DNA from: Aureimonas endophytica
GTDB taxonomy: Bacteria; Pseudomonadota; Alphaproteobacteria; Rhizobiales; Rhizobiaceae
Assembly (NCBI RefSeq): GCF_014642635.1
Contig: NZ_BMIQ01000011.1
Span: 1 to 64,000, forward strand
Length of the DNA: 64,000 nucleotides
Direction: 5' to 3'
The position numbers and the translations under genes were made by a program. Positions 34,030-42,278 of the stretch are shown here, one piece after another. Numbering within the stretch: the first letter of the stretch is position 1; every line of letters starts with the position of its first letter. The notes below the pieces were generated by a model. That model had not been told where the DNA came from, did no database searches, and saw only the letters and a list, made by a program, of their open reading frames with translations.

Positions 34030-35502
34030 ATGAACATCCACGCCGATCCTCAGACCATCAGCGCCGCCAAGGGCGTCTTCATCGACAATGACTGGCGCCC
34101 GGCGGCGTCCGGCCGCACCGTGCCGGTCGTGGCGCCGGCGGAAGGGGTCGCCTTCGCCGAGATCGCGGCGGGCGGGGCGGAGGATGTCGACCGCGCCGTC
34201 AAGGCGGCGCGCCGCGCCGTCGAGGGCGGCGCCTGGGGGCGGCTCTCGGCCACCGAGCGCGGCCGGCTTCTGACGAAGCTCTCGCTCGCCATCGAGGCCC
34301 ATGCCGAGGAGCTGGCGCTGATCGAGGCGCGCGACACCGGCAAGCCGATGAAGCAGGCGCGGGCCGACATGGTGGCGACCGCCCGCTATTTCGAATTCTA
34401 CGGCGGCGCGGCCGATAAGGTGCATGGCGAGACCATTCCCTTCCAGCCCGGCTATTTCGTCGCCACCGAGCGCGTGCCCTACGGCGTCACCGCCCATGTC
34501 ATTCCCTGGAACTATCCGGCGCAGATGTTCGGCCGCACCGTCGGCCCGGCGCTCACCATGGGCAATGCCTGCGTGGTGAAGCCGGCCGAGGATGCCTGCC
34601 TCACGCCGCTGCGCCTTGCCGAGCTCGCGGCCGAATGTGGCTTCCCGGAGGGCGCCCTCGCCATCGTGCCCGGCCTCGGCGATGAGGCGGGCGCGGCCCT
34701 GTCCGGCCATCCGGACATCGACTTCATCTCCTTCACCGGCAGCCCCGAAGTCGGAACGCTGATCCAGACCGCTGCCGCCCGGAACCATATCGGCTGCACG
34801 CTGGAACTCGGCGGCAAGAGCCCGCATGTCCTCTTCGGCGATGCCGATCTCGACATGGCCGCGACCGTGATCGCCAATACGATGGTGCAGAATGCCGGCC
34901 AGACCTGCTCGGCCGGCTCGCGCGTCCTCGTCGAGAAGGCGTCCTACGAGCGCGTGGTCGAGGCGCTGGCCGAGCGCTTCGGCAAGCTCACCGCCGGCAC
35001 GCCCGAGATGGACCGCGATCTCGGCCCCGTCATCAACGCCACGCAGAAGCGGCGGATCGAGGGCTTCTTCGCCCGCGCGGAGGAAGCCTCCGTGCCGGTC
35101 CTCGCCGAAGGCCGGATCGCCGAGGGCGTGCCGGCGGGCGGCTATTTCCTCGCGCCCCGCATCTACGGCCCGGTGCCGCGCGCCAACGAGCTGGCGACGA
35201 AGGAGGTCTTCGGCCCCGTCCTTTCCGTCCTGCCCTTCGAGGACGAGGCCGATGCGGTGCGCCTCGCCAACGGCACCGATTACGGGCTGATGGCCGCCGT
35301 CTGGTCGCTCGATGGCAACCGGGCACTGCGCGTCGCGCGCGGCATCAAGGCCGGCCAAGTCTATATCAACGCCTTCGGGGCGGGCGGCGGCATCGAGCTG
35401 CCCTTCGGCGGCATGAAGAAGTCCGGCCATGGCCGCGAGAAGGGCTTCGCGGCGCTGCACGACGCCTCGACGCTGCGCACCACCATCGTCAAGCACGGCT
35501 GA
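34030..35502 (+). CDS. Aldehyde dehydrogenase (NAD(P)+)
   Basis: A 490-residue aldehyde dehydrogenase of full normal length. The Rossmann domain has VIPWNYPAQMFG and FTGSPEVGT. The general base Glu259 is in LELGGKSPHV and the nucleophile Cys293 is in NAGQTCSAGSR. The C-terminal block LPFGGMKKSGHGREKG is typical of betaine/gamma-aminobutyraldehyde-type enzymes. It oxidises an aldehyde to an acid in the cytoplasm. It is followed 129 bp later by an iron-type alcohol dehydrogenase, so an alcohol-aldehyde-acid sequence is plausible. The LysR box upstream ties it to the CaiB/CitE/fumarase genes. Substrate unknown. Confidence 0.92.
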   Translation: MNIHADPQTISAAKGVFIDNDWRPAASGRTVPVVAPAEGVAFAEIAAGGAEDVDRAVKAARRAVEGGAWGRLSATERGRLLTKLSLAIEAHAEELALIEARDTGKPMKQARADMVATARYFEFYGGAADKVHGETIPFQPGYFVATERVPYGVTAHVIPWNYPAQMFGRTVGPALTMGNACVVKPAEDACLTPLRLAELAAECGFPEGALAIVPGLGDEAGAALSGHPDIDFISFTGSPEVGTLIQTAAARNHIGCTLELGGKSPHVLFGDADLDMAATVIANTMVQNAGQTCSAGSRVLVEKASYERVVEALAERFGKLTAGTPEMDRDLGPVINATQKRRIEGFFARAEEASVPVLAEGRIAEGVPAGGYFLAPRIYGPVPRANELATKEVFGPVLSVLPFEDEADAVRLANGTDYGLMAAVWSLDGNRALRVARGIKAGQVYINAFGAGGGIELPFGGMKKSGHGREKGFAALHDASTLRTTIVKHG

Positions 35503-35520
35503 CGCCCGCTGCCGCCACGC

Positions 35521-35537
35521 CATAGGGCGCGGCGATG
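35521..35537. promoter_or_regulatory. Imperfect LysR-type box upstream of the iron-type ADH
   Basis: CATAG-GGCGCGG-CGATG differs from the CATAG-N7-CTATG dyad by one base. A CCCTAT half site follows at 35553-35558. It lies in the 129-bp gap between the aldehyde dehydrogenase and the alcohol dehydrogenase, 95 bp before the latter's start. It is weaker than the other boxes. Confidence 0.45.
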
Positions 35538-35631
35538 AGGGATGGACAAAAGCCCTATTGGCGCGGCCCGCCGGCGCCGCGCCAGAGTTCCGGCAGGCGA
35601 CAGGGCCGCGGCGGACCGGGAGGAGAGGTCG

Positions 35632-36837
35632 TTGATCAGCAATTTCTACATGCCGACGCGCATCGTCGCCGGCCAGGGCTCGCTCGCCACCATCGGCCGG
35701 CTGGCGCGCGACCTGAAGATGAGCCACGTCCTCGTCGTTTCCGATCCGGTCATCTCGAACCAGGATTTCCACGCCGCCGCGCTGGCCTCCCTGGCCGAGG
35801 CCGGCATCGAGATCGCCCGCTTCGACGAATGCGGCATCGACGCGCGCTGCTCGCATATCGACGCGGAGGGCCGGCGCGTGCGCCAGGAGCGGATCGATGG
35901 CGTCGTCTGCATCGGCGGCGGCTCGGTGATGTGCACCGGCAAGGGCATCGCCATCGTCGCCACCAACGACAAGCCGATGGCCGAATGCACCGGCGTCGGC
36001 AAGTTCGACAAAAAGGCCCTGCCGATGATCATGGTGCCGACCACGGCCGGCTCCGGCTCCGAGGTCTCGCAATGGACCATCGTCAAGGACGAGGAGCGGC
36101 ATCTGAAGCTGCTCGGCGGCGGTCCCCTCAGCTTTCCGGACGCGGCGATCCTCGACCCGGTGACGCTGCGCTCGCTGCCGATGCGCGTCGCGGCGCTGCC
36201 CGCCGTCGACGCGCTGACCCATGCGGCGGAGGCCTATTTCAGCGCCATCGGCTCGCCGATCACCGACGCGCTGGCGATTCACGCGGTCGGCCTGCAATAC
36301 GGCTCGCTCCGCGCCTCGATCAATACCGATGACGAGACGGCGCGGGAGGCCAATCTCGTCGCCTCCTGCATGGCGAACATCGCCTGCGGCAATGCGCGGC
36401 TCGGCCATGGCCATGCCCTGTCCCTGCCGCTGGAGGGTCATCTCGACCTGCCCCATCCCTATGGCGTCGGCGTGCTTCTGCCGCATGTCGTCGCCTTCAA
36501 TCTCGCCGTCCTGCCGGACAAGGTGAAGCCCTTCGCCGAGGCGCTGAAGGTGGAGACGCAGGGGCTCACCCGCGCCGGCATCATCGAGGGCTGCGCCGAG
36601 GCGATCCGCGACCTCTACCGCGACATCGGCTTCCCCGAGCGCTTCACGCCGGAGCAATTGCCGGGAGCCCGCGTGCGCGAGATGGCCGAGCGCGCCGTGC
36701 CCGGCCTCTATGCCGGCATCGCGGCGCGGGACTTCGATCCGAAAAGCACCAACGACCACACGGTCATCGCCTGCCCCTCGGCGCGCAAGATGACCGTTCG
36801 TCAGGCCGAAGAGATCTTCGAGCGCTGCCTCGGCTGA
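35632..36837 (+). CDS. Iron-containing alcohol dehydrogenase family protein
   Basis: A 401-residue group III ADH from a TTG start at 35632, preceded by GGGAGGAGAGG. Metal ligands align with FucO: Asp193 and His197 in VDALTHA, His261 in GHGHA and His275 in LPHPYG. The cofactor loop reads GGGSVMCTGKGIA, with Cys101 where most relatives have Asp. An ATG 90 bases upstream is in frame but gives a basic, unconserved extension. Maleylacetate reductases belong to the same superfamily, so either an alcohol dehydrogenase or a reductase of an unsaturated acid is possible. Four further genes follow on the same strand. Confidence 0.87.
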   Translation: MISNFYMPTRIVAGQGSLATIGRLARDLKMSHVLVVSDPVISNQDFHAAALASLAEAGIEIARFDECGIDARCSHIDAEGRRVRQERIDGVVCIGGGSVMCTGKGIAIVATNDKPMAECTGVGKFDKKALPMIMVPTTAGSGSEVSQWTIVKDEERHLKLLGGGPLSFPDAAILDPVTLRSLPMRVAALPAVDALTHAAEAYFSAIGSPITDALAIHAVGLQYGSLRASINTDDETAREANLVASCMANIACGNARLGHGHALSLPLEGHLDLPHPYGVGVLLPHVVAFNLAVLPDKVKPFAEALKVETQGLTRAGIIEGCAEAIRDLYRDIGFPERFTPEQLPGARVREMAERAVPGLYAGIAARDFDPKSTNDHTVIACPSARKMTVRQAEEIFERCLG

Positions 36838-36874
36838 GGGCGAGAGATCAAGCCGCGTTCTGGGAGGAACCGCC

Positions 36875-37828
36875 ATGCCAGACCTGATCCTGCATCACTA
36901 CGACCTGTCGCCCTTCGGCGAGAAGGTGCGCCTCGCCTTCGGCCACAAGGGGCTCGCCTGGTCCTCGGTGGAGACGCCGATCTGGCCGCCGCGCCCGGAC
37001 ACGGCGCCGCTGACCGCCGGCTATCGCCGCTCGCCGGTGCTCCAGATCGGCGCCGACATCTATTGCGACACGCTGCTGATCTTCCAGGAGCTGGAGCGCC
37101 GCTTTCCCGAGCCGACGCTCTATCCGGCGGGCCAGGCCGGGCTTGCCGCGATCCTCTCCTGGTGGGCCGACACGACCTGCTTCATCCCGGCCGCCTCGAT
37201 CGCCACCTCGATCATCGGCGACGGCGTGCCGCCGGAATTCATCGAGGACCGCATCGCCTTCATGGGCCACGACTTCACGAAACCCGCCTCGCTGCGCGAT
37301 CTTCCCCTGAACCGCCAGCGCGTTTCGGCGCAGATGGGCCATCTCGCCGACATCCTGAAGGACGGGCGGGCCTTCCTGCTCGGGCCGGGCGAGTCCGCCG
37401 CCGATCTGTCCGCCTATCACACGCTCTGGTTCGTGCGCAGCCATGCCGGGGAGGAGGCCGACCGGCTCCTGCCCTTCACGCCGACGATCCTCGCCTGGAT
37501 GGCGCGCGTCGCCGCGCTCGGCCATGGCGAGCGCGTGCCGCTCGGCGCCGAGGCCGCCCTCGCCCTTGCCCGCGACGCCGAGCCGGAGGCGGTGACGGGC
37601 GTCGCCGAGAACGATCCGTCCGGTCTTGCCGCCGGCGACGCCGTCATCATCCGCACCGACGACGCCAACGATCCGATCGCCGGCATCCTCGTCGCGGCCG
37701 ATGCGCGCGAGATCGTCATCCGGCACGAGAACGCGCGGGTCGGGACCGTGCATGTCCATTTCCCGCGCTTCGGCTACAGCGCGCTGAAGCGCGACGCGGC
37801 GCCCGGCGCCACGGCGGCAGCCGCCTGA
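36875..37828 (+). CDS. Glutathione S-transferase family protein with C-terminal extension
   Basis: A 317-residue protein. The N-terminal thioredoxin-like GST domain (about 1-80) starts LILHHYDLSPFGEKVRLAF and ends CDTLLIFQELER. A helical GST C-domain runs to about 215. Beyond that lies an extra segment of about 100 residues (ENDPSGLAAGDAVII, HENARVGTVHVHFPR) that is beta-rich and not part of a normal GST. GGGAGG lies before the ATG. It follows the iron-type ADH and overlaps a second, smaller GST (TGATG). Substrate unknown; members of this branch often act on glutathione adducts in catabolic islands. Confidence 0.83.
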   Translation: MPDLILHHYDLSPFGEKVRLAFGHKGLAWSSVETPIWPPRPDTAPLTAGYRRSPVLQIGADIYCDTLLIFQELERRFPEPTLYPAGQAGLAAILSWWADTTCFIPAASIATSIIGDGVPPEFIEDRIAFMGHDFTKPASLRDLPLNRQRVSAQMGHLADILKDGRAFLLGPGESAADLSAYHTLWFVRSHAGEEADRLLPFTPTILAWMARVAALGHGERVPLGAEAALALARDAEPEAVTGVAENDPSGLAAGDAVIIRTDDANDPIAGILVAADAREIVIRHENARVGTVHVHFPRFGYSALKRDAAPGATAAAA

Positions 37829-38424
37829 TGCGGATTCTCACCAACACGACCTCGCCCTATGCGCGGATCGCGCGGATCGCGCTCGGCGAGAAGGGCTTCG
37901 ACCTGTCCGGCACGGAGATCGTCAACCCCTGGGCCGACGATCCGGCGCTTCTGAAGCTGAACAGCGCGGCGCGCGTGCCGACGCTCGCGACGGGCGAGGG
38001 CCTGCCGCTGACCGAGAGCCTCCTCATCCTGCTCTGGCTGGAGAAGAAGGTGCCGGAGCCCTCGCTTCTCGCCGGCCCGCTCGACCGGACGATCAGCCTC
38101 GCCGGCCGGGCGATGGGCGTCGTCGACGCCATGGCGAACATCGTCACCAACACGATGCAGGTCGATCCGGGTTTCGGCGAGCATCGCGTCGGCCTGCGCC
38201 GGCGGCGCACCATTCTCGACGGCTTCCGGGCGCTGGAGGCGGACCCGCCGGCCTATGACGGCGGCACGCCGGACGTCGCGGTGATCGTCACGATCGTGGC
38301 GCTCGACTATCTGCGCCTGCGCTTTCGCGACGCGCCCTGGGCGCCCGCCCTGCCGCGCCTCGACGCGCTGCGGGCCAAGGTCGCCGAGCGCCCGGCCTTC
38401 GAGACGACCGCACCCTACATCTGA
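37828..38424 (+). CDS. Glutathione S-transferase family protein
   Basis: A 198-residue compact GST. The N-terminal domain starts MRILTNTTSPYARIARIAL, with a likely glutathione-activating Ser/Thr, and the cis-Pro block is ARVPTL. A shorter helical C-domain ends FETTAPYI. Its ATG overlaps the stop of the preceding GST gene, so the two are translationally coupled and may form a heterodimer or act in sequence. Confidence 0.87.
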   Translation: MRILTNTTSPYARIARIALGEKGFDLSGTEIVNPWADDPALLKLNSAARVPTLATGEGLPLTESLLILLWLEKKVPEPSLLAGPLDRTISLAGRAMGVVDAMANIVTNTMQVDPGFGEHRVGLRRRRTILDGFRALEADPPAYDGGTPDVAVIVTIVALDYLRLRFRDAPWAPALPRLDALRAKVAERPAFETTAPYI

Positions 38425-38449
38425 AGGGGTGCGGGACAATGCCACTTCG

Positions 38450-38570
38450 CCTTCTCCCGAGCCGGGAGAAGGTCCCGGCAGGGGGATGAGGGAAGCGTAG
38501 AGCGCTACCGTTTGCGTCCTACGCCTCCCTCACCCGCCTGCCGGCATCCTCTCCCGATTCGGGAGAGGGA
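38450..38570. repeat. Composite hairpin element, type B
   Basis: CCTTCTCCCGAGCCGGGAGAAGG at 38450-38472 and CCTCTCCCGATTCGGGAGAGGG ending at 38570, with the internal partners GGGATGAGGGA and TCCCTCACCC. It fills the gap between the second GST and the SnoaL-like gene and leaves 38 bp for the next ribosome site. Confidence 0.8.
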
Positions 38571-38608
38571 CGCGGCTTCGACGCCGCTAACAATCTCGGG
38601 AGGACGAC

Positions 38609-39028
38609 ATGGCGACCGAAAGCGAGAACAAGCAGCTCGCGCGCGACTATTTCGCCGCCTTCATGCGGCGCGACGAGGCCTGGTGGCGGGAGCATATCGC
38701 GCCCGAATTCCGGCGCCACGATCCCGGCCTGCCCTTCGAGGTGCGCGGGCCGGAGGGCGTCAAGCAGCTGGCCGACGCCCTGCATCCCGGCATTCCCGAC
38801 ATGGAGCTGCCGATCGAGGACGTGATCGCCGAGGGCGAGAAGGTGCTGGTGCGGCTGCGCGTGAAGGGCACGCATGGCGGCGAGTTGATGGGCCTTGCCG
38901 CGACCGGCCGGCCGATCGACATCGGCGTGCTCGACCTCTTCCAGTTCCGCGACGGCAAGCTCGTCGAGCACTGGGCGCTGCTCGACAATCTCGGCCTCCT
39001 GAAACAGCTCGGAGTGACCGCGATATGA
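38609..39028 (+). CDS. SnoaL-like/NTF2-fold protein
   Basis: A 139-residue protein with a SnoaL-type (polyketide-cyclase-like) fold: N-terminal helices (NKQLARDYFAAFMRRDEAWWREHI), then a beta sheet ending DLFQFRDGKLVEHWALLDNLGLL. The C-terminal block with His and Asp is typical of the group. Members catalyse varied small-molecule reactions or bind ligands, so no reaction is assigned. GGGAGGACGAC precedes the ATG. It overlaps the following SDR by 4 bp. Confidence 0.82.
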   Translation: MATESENKQLARDYFAAFMRRDEAWWREHIAPEFRRHDPGLPFEVRGPEGVKQLADALHPGIPDMELPIEDVIAEGEKVLVRLRVKGTHGGELMGLAATGRPIDIGVLDLFQFRDGKLVEHWALLDNLGLLKQLGVTAI

Positions 39029-39780
39029 CCGGGCGGCTCGCCGGCAAGTCGGCACTGGTGACGGGGGGCGCCTCGGGCTTCGGCGCCGCCATCGCCCGGA
39101 GTTTCGCCCGCGAGGGCGCGAAGGTGACGATCCTCGATCTCGACGCGGCGGGCGGGCGCCGCGTCGCGGAGGAGATCGGGGCCTCGGCGGCGAGCCTTGC
39201 CGGCGACGTCACGCGCCGGGCGGATTTCGACCGCGCGGTCGCCGCCACGGTGGCGCATGGCGGCCGGCTCGACATCCTCGTCAACAATGCCGGCTGGACG
39301 CATCGCAACAAGCCGCTGGACGAGGTGACGGAGGCGGAGTTCGACCGCGTCTACGCGATCAACGTCAAGTCGATCTTCCATTCGATCCAGGCGAGCCTGC
39401 CCCAGTTCGCGGCCCAGGGCGGCGGCGTGGTGGTGAATATCGGCTCGACGGCCGGCATCCGGCCGCGCCCCGGCCTCACCTGGTACAACGGCACGAAGGG
39501 CGCGGTGAACATCCTCAGCCGCTCGCTGGCGGTGGAGCTCGCGCCGCGCCGCATCCGGGTCAATGCCGTCGCCCCGGTGATCGGCGCGACGGCCCTGCTC
39601 GAAAGCTTCATGGGCCTGCCCGACACGCCGGAGAACCGCGCGAAATTCATCGCCACCATCCCGCTCGGCCGCCTGTCGGAGCCCGACGACGTCGCGGGCG
39701 CCTGCCTCTATCTCGCCTCCGACGAGGCCGCCTTCGTCACCGGCGTCGTGCTGGAGGTGGATGGCGGCCGTACCGTCTGA
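39025..39780 (+). CDS. SDR family oxidoreductase
   Basis: A 251-residue classical short-chain dehydrogenase: TGGASGFG cofactor loop (about 14-21), NNAGWTH, active-site Ser in NIGSTAGIRPRPGLTWYNGTKG with Tyr and Lys, and C-terminus EVDGGRTV. It is coupled to the SnoaL-like gene by an ATGA overlap. It is the last enzyme of the island that begins with the aldehyde dehydrogenase. Block order resembles 2,5-dichloro-2,5-cyclohexadiene-1,4-diol-type and glucose-dehydrogenase-like SDRs, but substrate is not inferable. Confidence 0.87.
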   Translation: MTGRLAGKSALVTGGASGFGAAIARSFAREGAKVTILDLDAAGGRRVAEEIGASAASLAGDVTRRADFDRAVAATVAHGGRLDILVNNAGWTHRNKPLDEVTEAEFDRVYAINVKSIFHSIQASLPQFAAQGGGVVVNIGSTAGIRPRPGLTWYNGTKGAVNILSRSLAVELAPRRIRVNAVAPVIGATALLESFMGLPDTPENRAKFIATIPLGRLSEPDDVAGACLYLASDEAAFVTGVVLEVDGGRTV

Positions 39781-39928
39781 GGCGACGACGGGCCAAGGCC
39801 CGCGGCGCCCCGGCTTTTTCGCGGGCGGGCGCTCGCCTTTTCGCGGATTCGGAGGCAACAAGGCACGGGGCGGATGCGAGGGGCCGGGCTTCTCGCCGCC
39901 GCCCTGGATGAGCCCCGAGGATCGCGCC

Positions 39929-40426
39929 ATGTCCCCCTCCCCCCCTCGGCTCGACCGGATCGACATGAAGATCCTGGCCGAGCTGCAAAGCAACGGGCGC
40001 ATGACCAATGTCATGCTGGCCGAGGCCGTCGGCCTGTCGGCCAGCCCCTGCCTGCAGCGGGTGAAGCGGATGGAGCAGGCCGGCTACATCACCGGCTACG
40101 GCGCGCAGATCGCGCTGGCGAAGTTCGGCGAGACGGTCACGGTCTTCACCGAGATCACCCTCAACGGCCATACGCGCGAATATTTCCAGACCTTCGAGGC
40201 GGCGCTGCGCCGCGTCGAGGAGGCGATGGAATGCCACCTGATCAGCGGCGGCTACGACTATCTCGTGAAATTCGTGACGCGCGGCCTGCCGCATTACCAG
40301 GAGGTGATCGAAGCCCTGCTCGACCGCAATATCGGCATCGCAAAATATTTCAGCTACATCGTCCTGCGCACGCCGATCGATAAGGCGCAACTGCCGCTCG
40401 GCATCCTGTTCCGCGACGAGGGCTGA
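39929..40426 (+). CDS. Lrp/AsnC-family transcriptional regulator
   Basis: A 165-residue regulator. N-terminal HTH (LDRIDMKILAELQSNGRMTNV; LSASPCLQRVKRME) and a C-terminal RAM domain for ligand binding and oligomerisation (HLISGGYDYLVKFVTRGLPHYQEVIEAL). The ATG at 39929 has GAGG 8 bases upstream; another ATG at 39908 adds seven residues. It lies 148 bp after the SDR on the same strand. AsnC regulators usually sense an amino acid. Similar proteins control branched-chain, lysine or proline catabolism, but the target here is unknown. Confidence 0.88.
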   Translation: MSPSPPRLDRIDMKILAELQSNGRMTNVMLAEAVGLSASPCLQRVKRMEQAGYITGYGAQIALAKFGETVTVFTEITLNGHTREYFQTFEAALRRVEEAMECHLISGGYDYLVKFVTRGLPHYQEVIEALLDRNIGIAKYFSYIVLRTPIDKAQLPLGILFRDEG

Positions 40427-40472
40427 TATCGGCGCGCTGATGCGCTGATCTCTGGTGATCCCGCTTCAGCTT

Positions 40473-40609
40473 CGTCATCCCGGGCCCGACCCGGGATCCA
40501 TGCCTCGACGGAACCGCATGGATAGGGGTGGAGATGCGCGTTCTTCCGCACCGGTCCCGACCTGTTATGACCGACTTGGAATGGATCCCGGCTCAAGGCC
40601 GGGATGACG
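40473..40609. repeat. Dispersed palindromic element, copy 4 (mixed subtype)
   Basis: Arms at 40473-40498 and 40584-40609. The left arm is of the GGG/CCC kind (CCCGGGCCCGACCCGGG) while the right is of the GCC/GGC kind (CCCGGCTCAAGGCCGGG), so pairing is imperfect in the middle. It looks like a recombinant between two subtypes. The rest of the 40427-40722 gap shows nothing else. Confidence 0.8.
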
Positions 40610-40722
40610 ATGCGGTGAGGTGAGCGGGCCTCGGCGAAGGCGCGATGGTATGAGGCTCGGGAAGACGGAGGAGGCCGGGCGGCGGCCTCCCCGTTTCGCG
40701 GATGGCACGGGCGCCGAGCGGC

Positions 40723-41496
40723 CTACCAGCAGGTGAAGCCTGCATCCGCCACCACCGTCGTGCCGGTCATCAGGCTGGAGGCGTCGGAGGCGAGGAAATG
40801 GACGACGGAGGCGATCTCGTCCGGCTTGCCCATGCGGTGCATCGGCGTGTCGCGCAGCCAGACGTCGATCATGCCGTCATTGTCGTGACGGTAGCTCGTC
40901 ATCTCGGTCTCGATATAGGTCGGGGCCACCGCGTTCACCCGGACGCCGCGATCCGCCCATTCGGCGGCGAGCGAGGAGGTGAGCTGGTGCACCGCCGCCT
41001 TGGCGGCGTTGTAATAGGTCTGCTTCTGCGGGCGGTTGGAGATGATGCCCGACATCGAGCCGATATTGACGATGGCGCCCCGGCCCGCCTTCAGCATGTG
41101 GCGGCCGAAGGCGCGGTTGCACCAGAAGACGCCGTTATAGTTCACGTCGTTGACGTTCAGCCAGCGCTCGTCCTCCGTATCCTCCGCCGCGACGCCCGAA
41201 CGGGCGATGCCGGCATTGGCGACGAGGATGTCGACGCGGCCGTGCCGCGCGACGAGCTCCGCCGCCAGCGCCTCGACCTCGGCCGGCTTCGTCACGTCGA
41301 GCGGATGAACGCTTGTCCGGTAGCCCTTTTCGGCGAGCGCGGCCTGGCCGCGCGCCCCGATCTCGGGATCGATATCGGCGATGATCACCTCGGCGCCATG
41401 TTCGGCCAGCGCCTCGCAGATGGCGAGGCCGATGCCGCGCCCGCCCCCGGTGACGACGGCGATCCGGCCGTCCAGTCGCATCTTCTCGGCATACAT
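40723..41496 (-). CDS. SDR family oxidoreductase
   Basis: A 257-residue classical SDR with TGGGRGIG (about 17-24), an NAG block in LVANAGIARSG, active Ser in NIGSMSGIISNRPQKQTYYNAAKAA with Tyr and Lys, and C-terminus ADAGFTCW. GGGAGGGAC precedes the ATG. It follows the class II aldolase gene by 32 bp and is last in a DeoR-led operon. Related enzymes oxidise sugar alcohols or aldonates, which would supply a substrate for the aldolase. Substrate unknown. Confidence 0.87.
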   Translation of the reverse strand: MYAEKMRLDGRIAVVTGGGRGIGLAICEALAEHGAEVIIADIDPEIGARGQAALAEKGYRTSVHPLDVTKPAEVEALAAELVARHGRVDILVANAGIARSGVAAEDTEDERWLNVNDVNYNGVFWCNRAFGRHMLKAGRGAIVNIGSMSGIISNRPQKQTYYNAAKAAVHQLTSSLAAEWADRGVRVNAVAPTYIETEMTSYRHDNDGMIDVWLRDTPMHRMGKPDEIASVVHFLASDASSLMTGTTVVADAGFTCW

Positions 41497-41528
41497 GCGT
41501 GTCGTCCCTCCCAGAACGGATTGAGGTC

Positions 41529-42206
41529 TCAGGGCGTGATGAACGGGTGCCGGCCGGGCGAGGGAAAGCGGTCGCGCCGCAGTCCGATCAGCCGCTCGAC
41601 CTGACGCGCGTCGAATTCCTGGGCGCCGCCATAGCCGGCGGCGAGATAGACGACCTTCGCGTAGTAATCGAGCGCCTCCATCTTGAACCAGGCCGATTGC
41701 AGGTCGTGGCCGCAGGACAGGGCGCCGTGATTCTCCAGAAGCACGGCATCGTGGCGCTCCAGATAGGGCCGGATCGCGTCCGACAGTTCCTCGGTGGAGG
41801 GCAGGCCGTAGGGCGCCAGCGGCACCTCGCCGAGAAACATCGTCGATTCCGGCATGATCTGCTGCGTGAGCGGCTTGCCGCAGATCGCGTGCACCGTCGC
41901 GTAGAGGGGATGGGCGTGAACGACGGCGCGCACGTCCGGCCGCGCGTCGTAGACGCAGAGATGCATGCGCGTCTCGGTCGAGGGCTTCCAGCGCGAATCC
42001 GTCAGCGGCGCGCCGTCGCGGCCGATATGGCAGATCATGTCTGGCGTCATGAAGCCCTTGGAGACGCCGGTCGGCGTGCAGAGCAGCGTGTCGTCGTCCA
42101 GAAGCACGCTGATATTGCCGTCATTGGCGGCGCCCATGCCCTTGTCCCAGGCCCGCCGGCCGATATCGCAGATGGCGCGCCGCAGCGCTTCGATCGTGTC
42201 GCTCAT
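41529..42206 (-). CDS. Class II aldolase/adducin family (fuculose-phosphate-aldolase-like)
   Basis: A 225-residue zinc aldolase. Glu78 (PSTETRMH), His97 and His99 (VVHAHPLYAT) and His160 (LENHGALSCG) match the zinc site and acid/base of L-fuculose-1-phosphate aldolase. AANDGNISV and TPTGVSKG form the phosphate-binding loops. The enzyme should cleave a ketose or acid-sugar phosphate to dihydroxyacetone phosphate plus an aldehyde. It lies between a DeoR regulator and an SDR on the same strand. The actual sugar cannot be decided. Confidence 0.87.
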   Translation of the reverse strand: MSDTIEALRRAICDIGRRAWDKGMGAANDGNISVLLDDDTLLCTPTGVSKGFMTPDMICHIGRDGAPLTDSRWKPSTETRMHLCVYDARPDVRAVVHAHPLYATVHAICGKPLTQQIMPESTMFLGEVPLAPYGLPSTEELSDAIRPYLERHDAVLLENHGALSCGHDLQSAWFKMEALDYYAKVVYLAAGYGGAQEFDARQVERLIGLRRDRFPSPGRHPFITP

Positions 42207-42278
42207 GATGTCCGTCCCTGCCCGCGCCGGACCCTCGCAAAAGCACGGTCACAAATCAACAGAAATCCACATATCCCC
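42207..42278 (-). promoter_or_regulatory. AT-rich gap before the aldolase gene
   Basis: This 72-bp gap is clearly AT-richer than its surroundings, with TTCTGTTGATTTGTGACC on the minus strand about 40 bp before the aldolase start. It could be an internal promoter or DeoR operator. There is no clear inverted repeat, so this is tentative. Confidence 0.3.
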
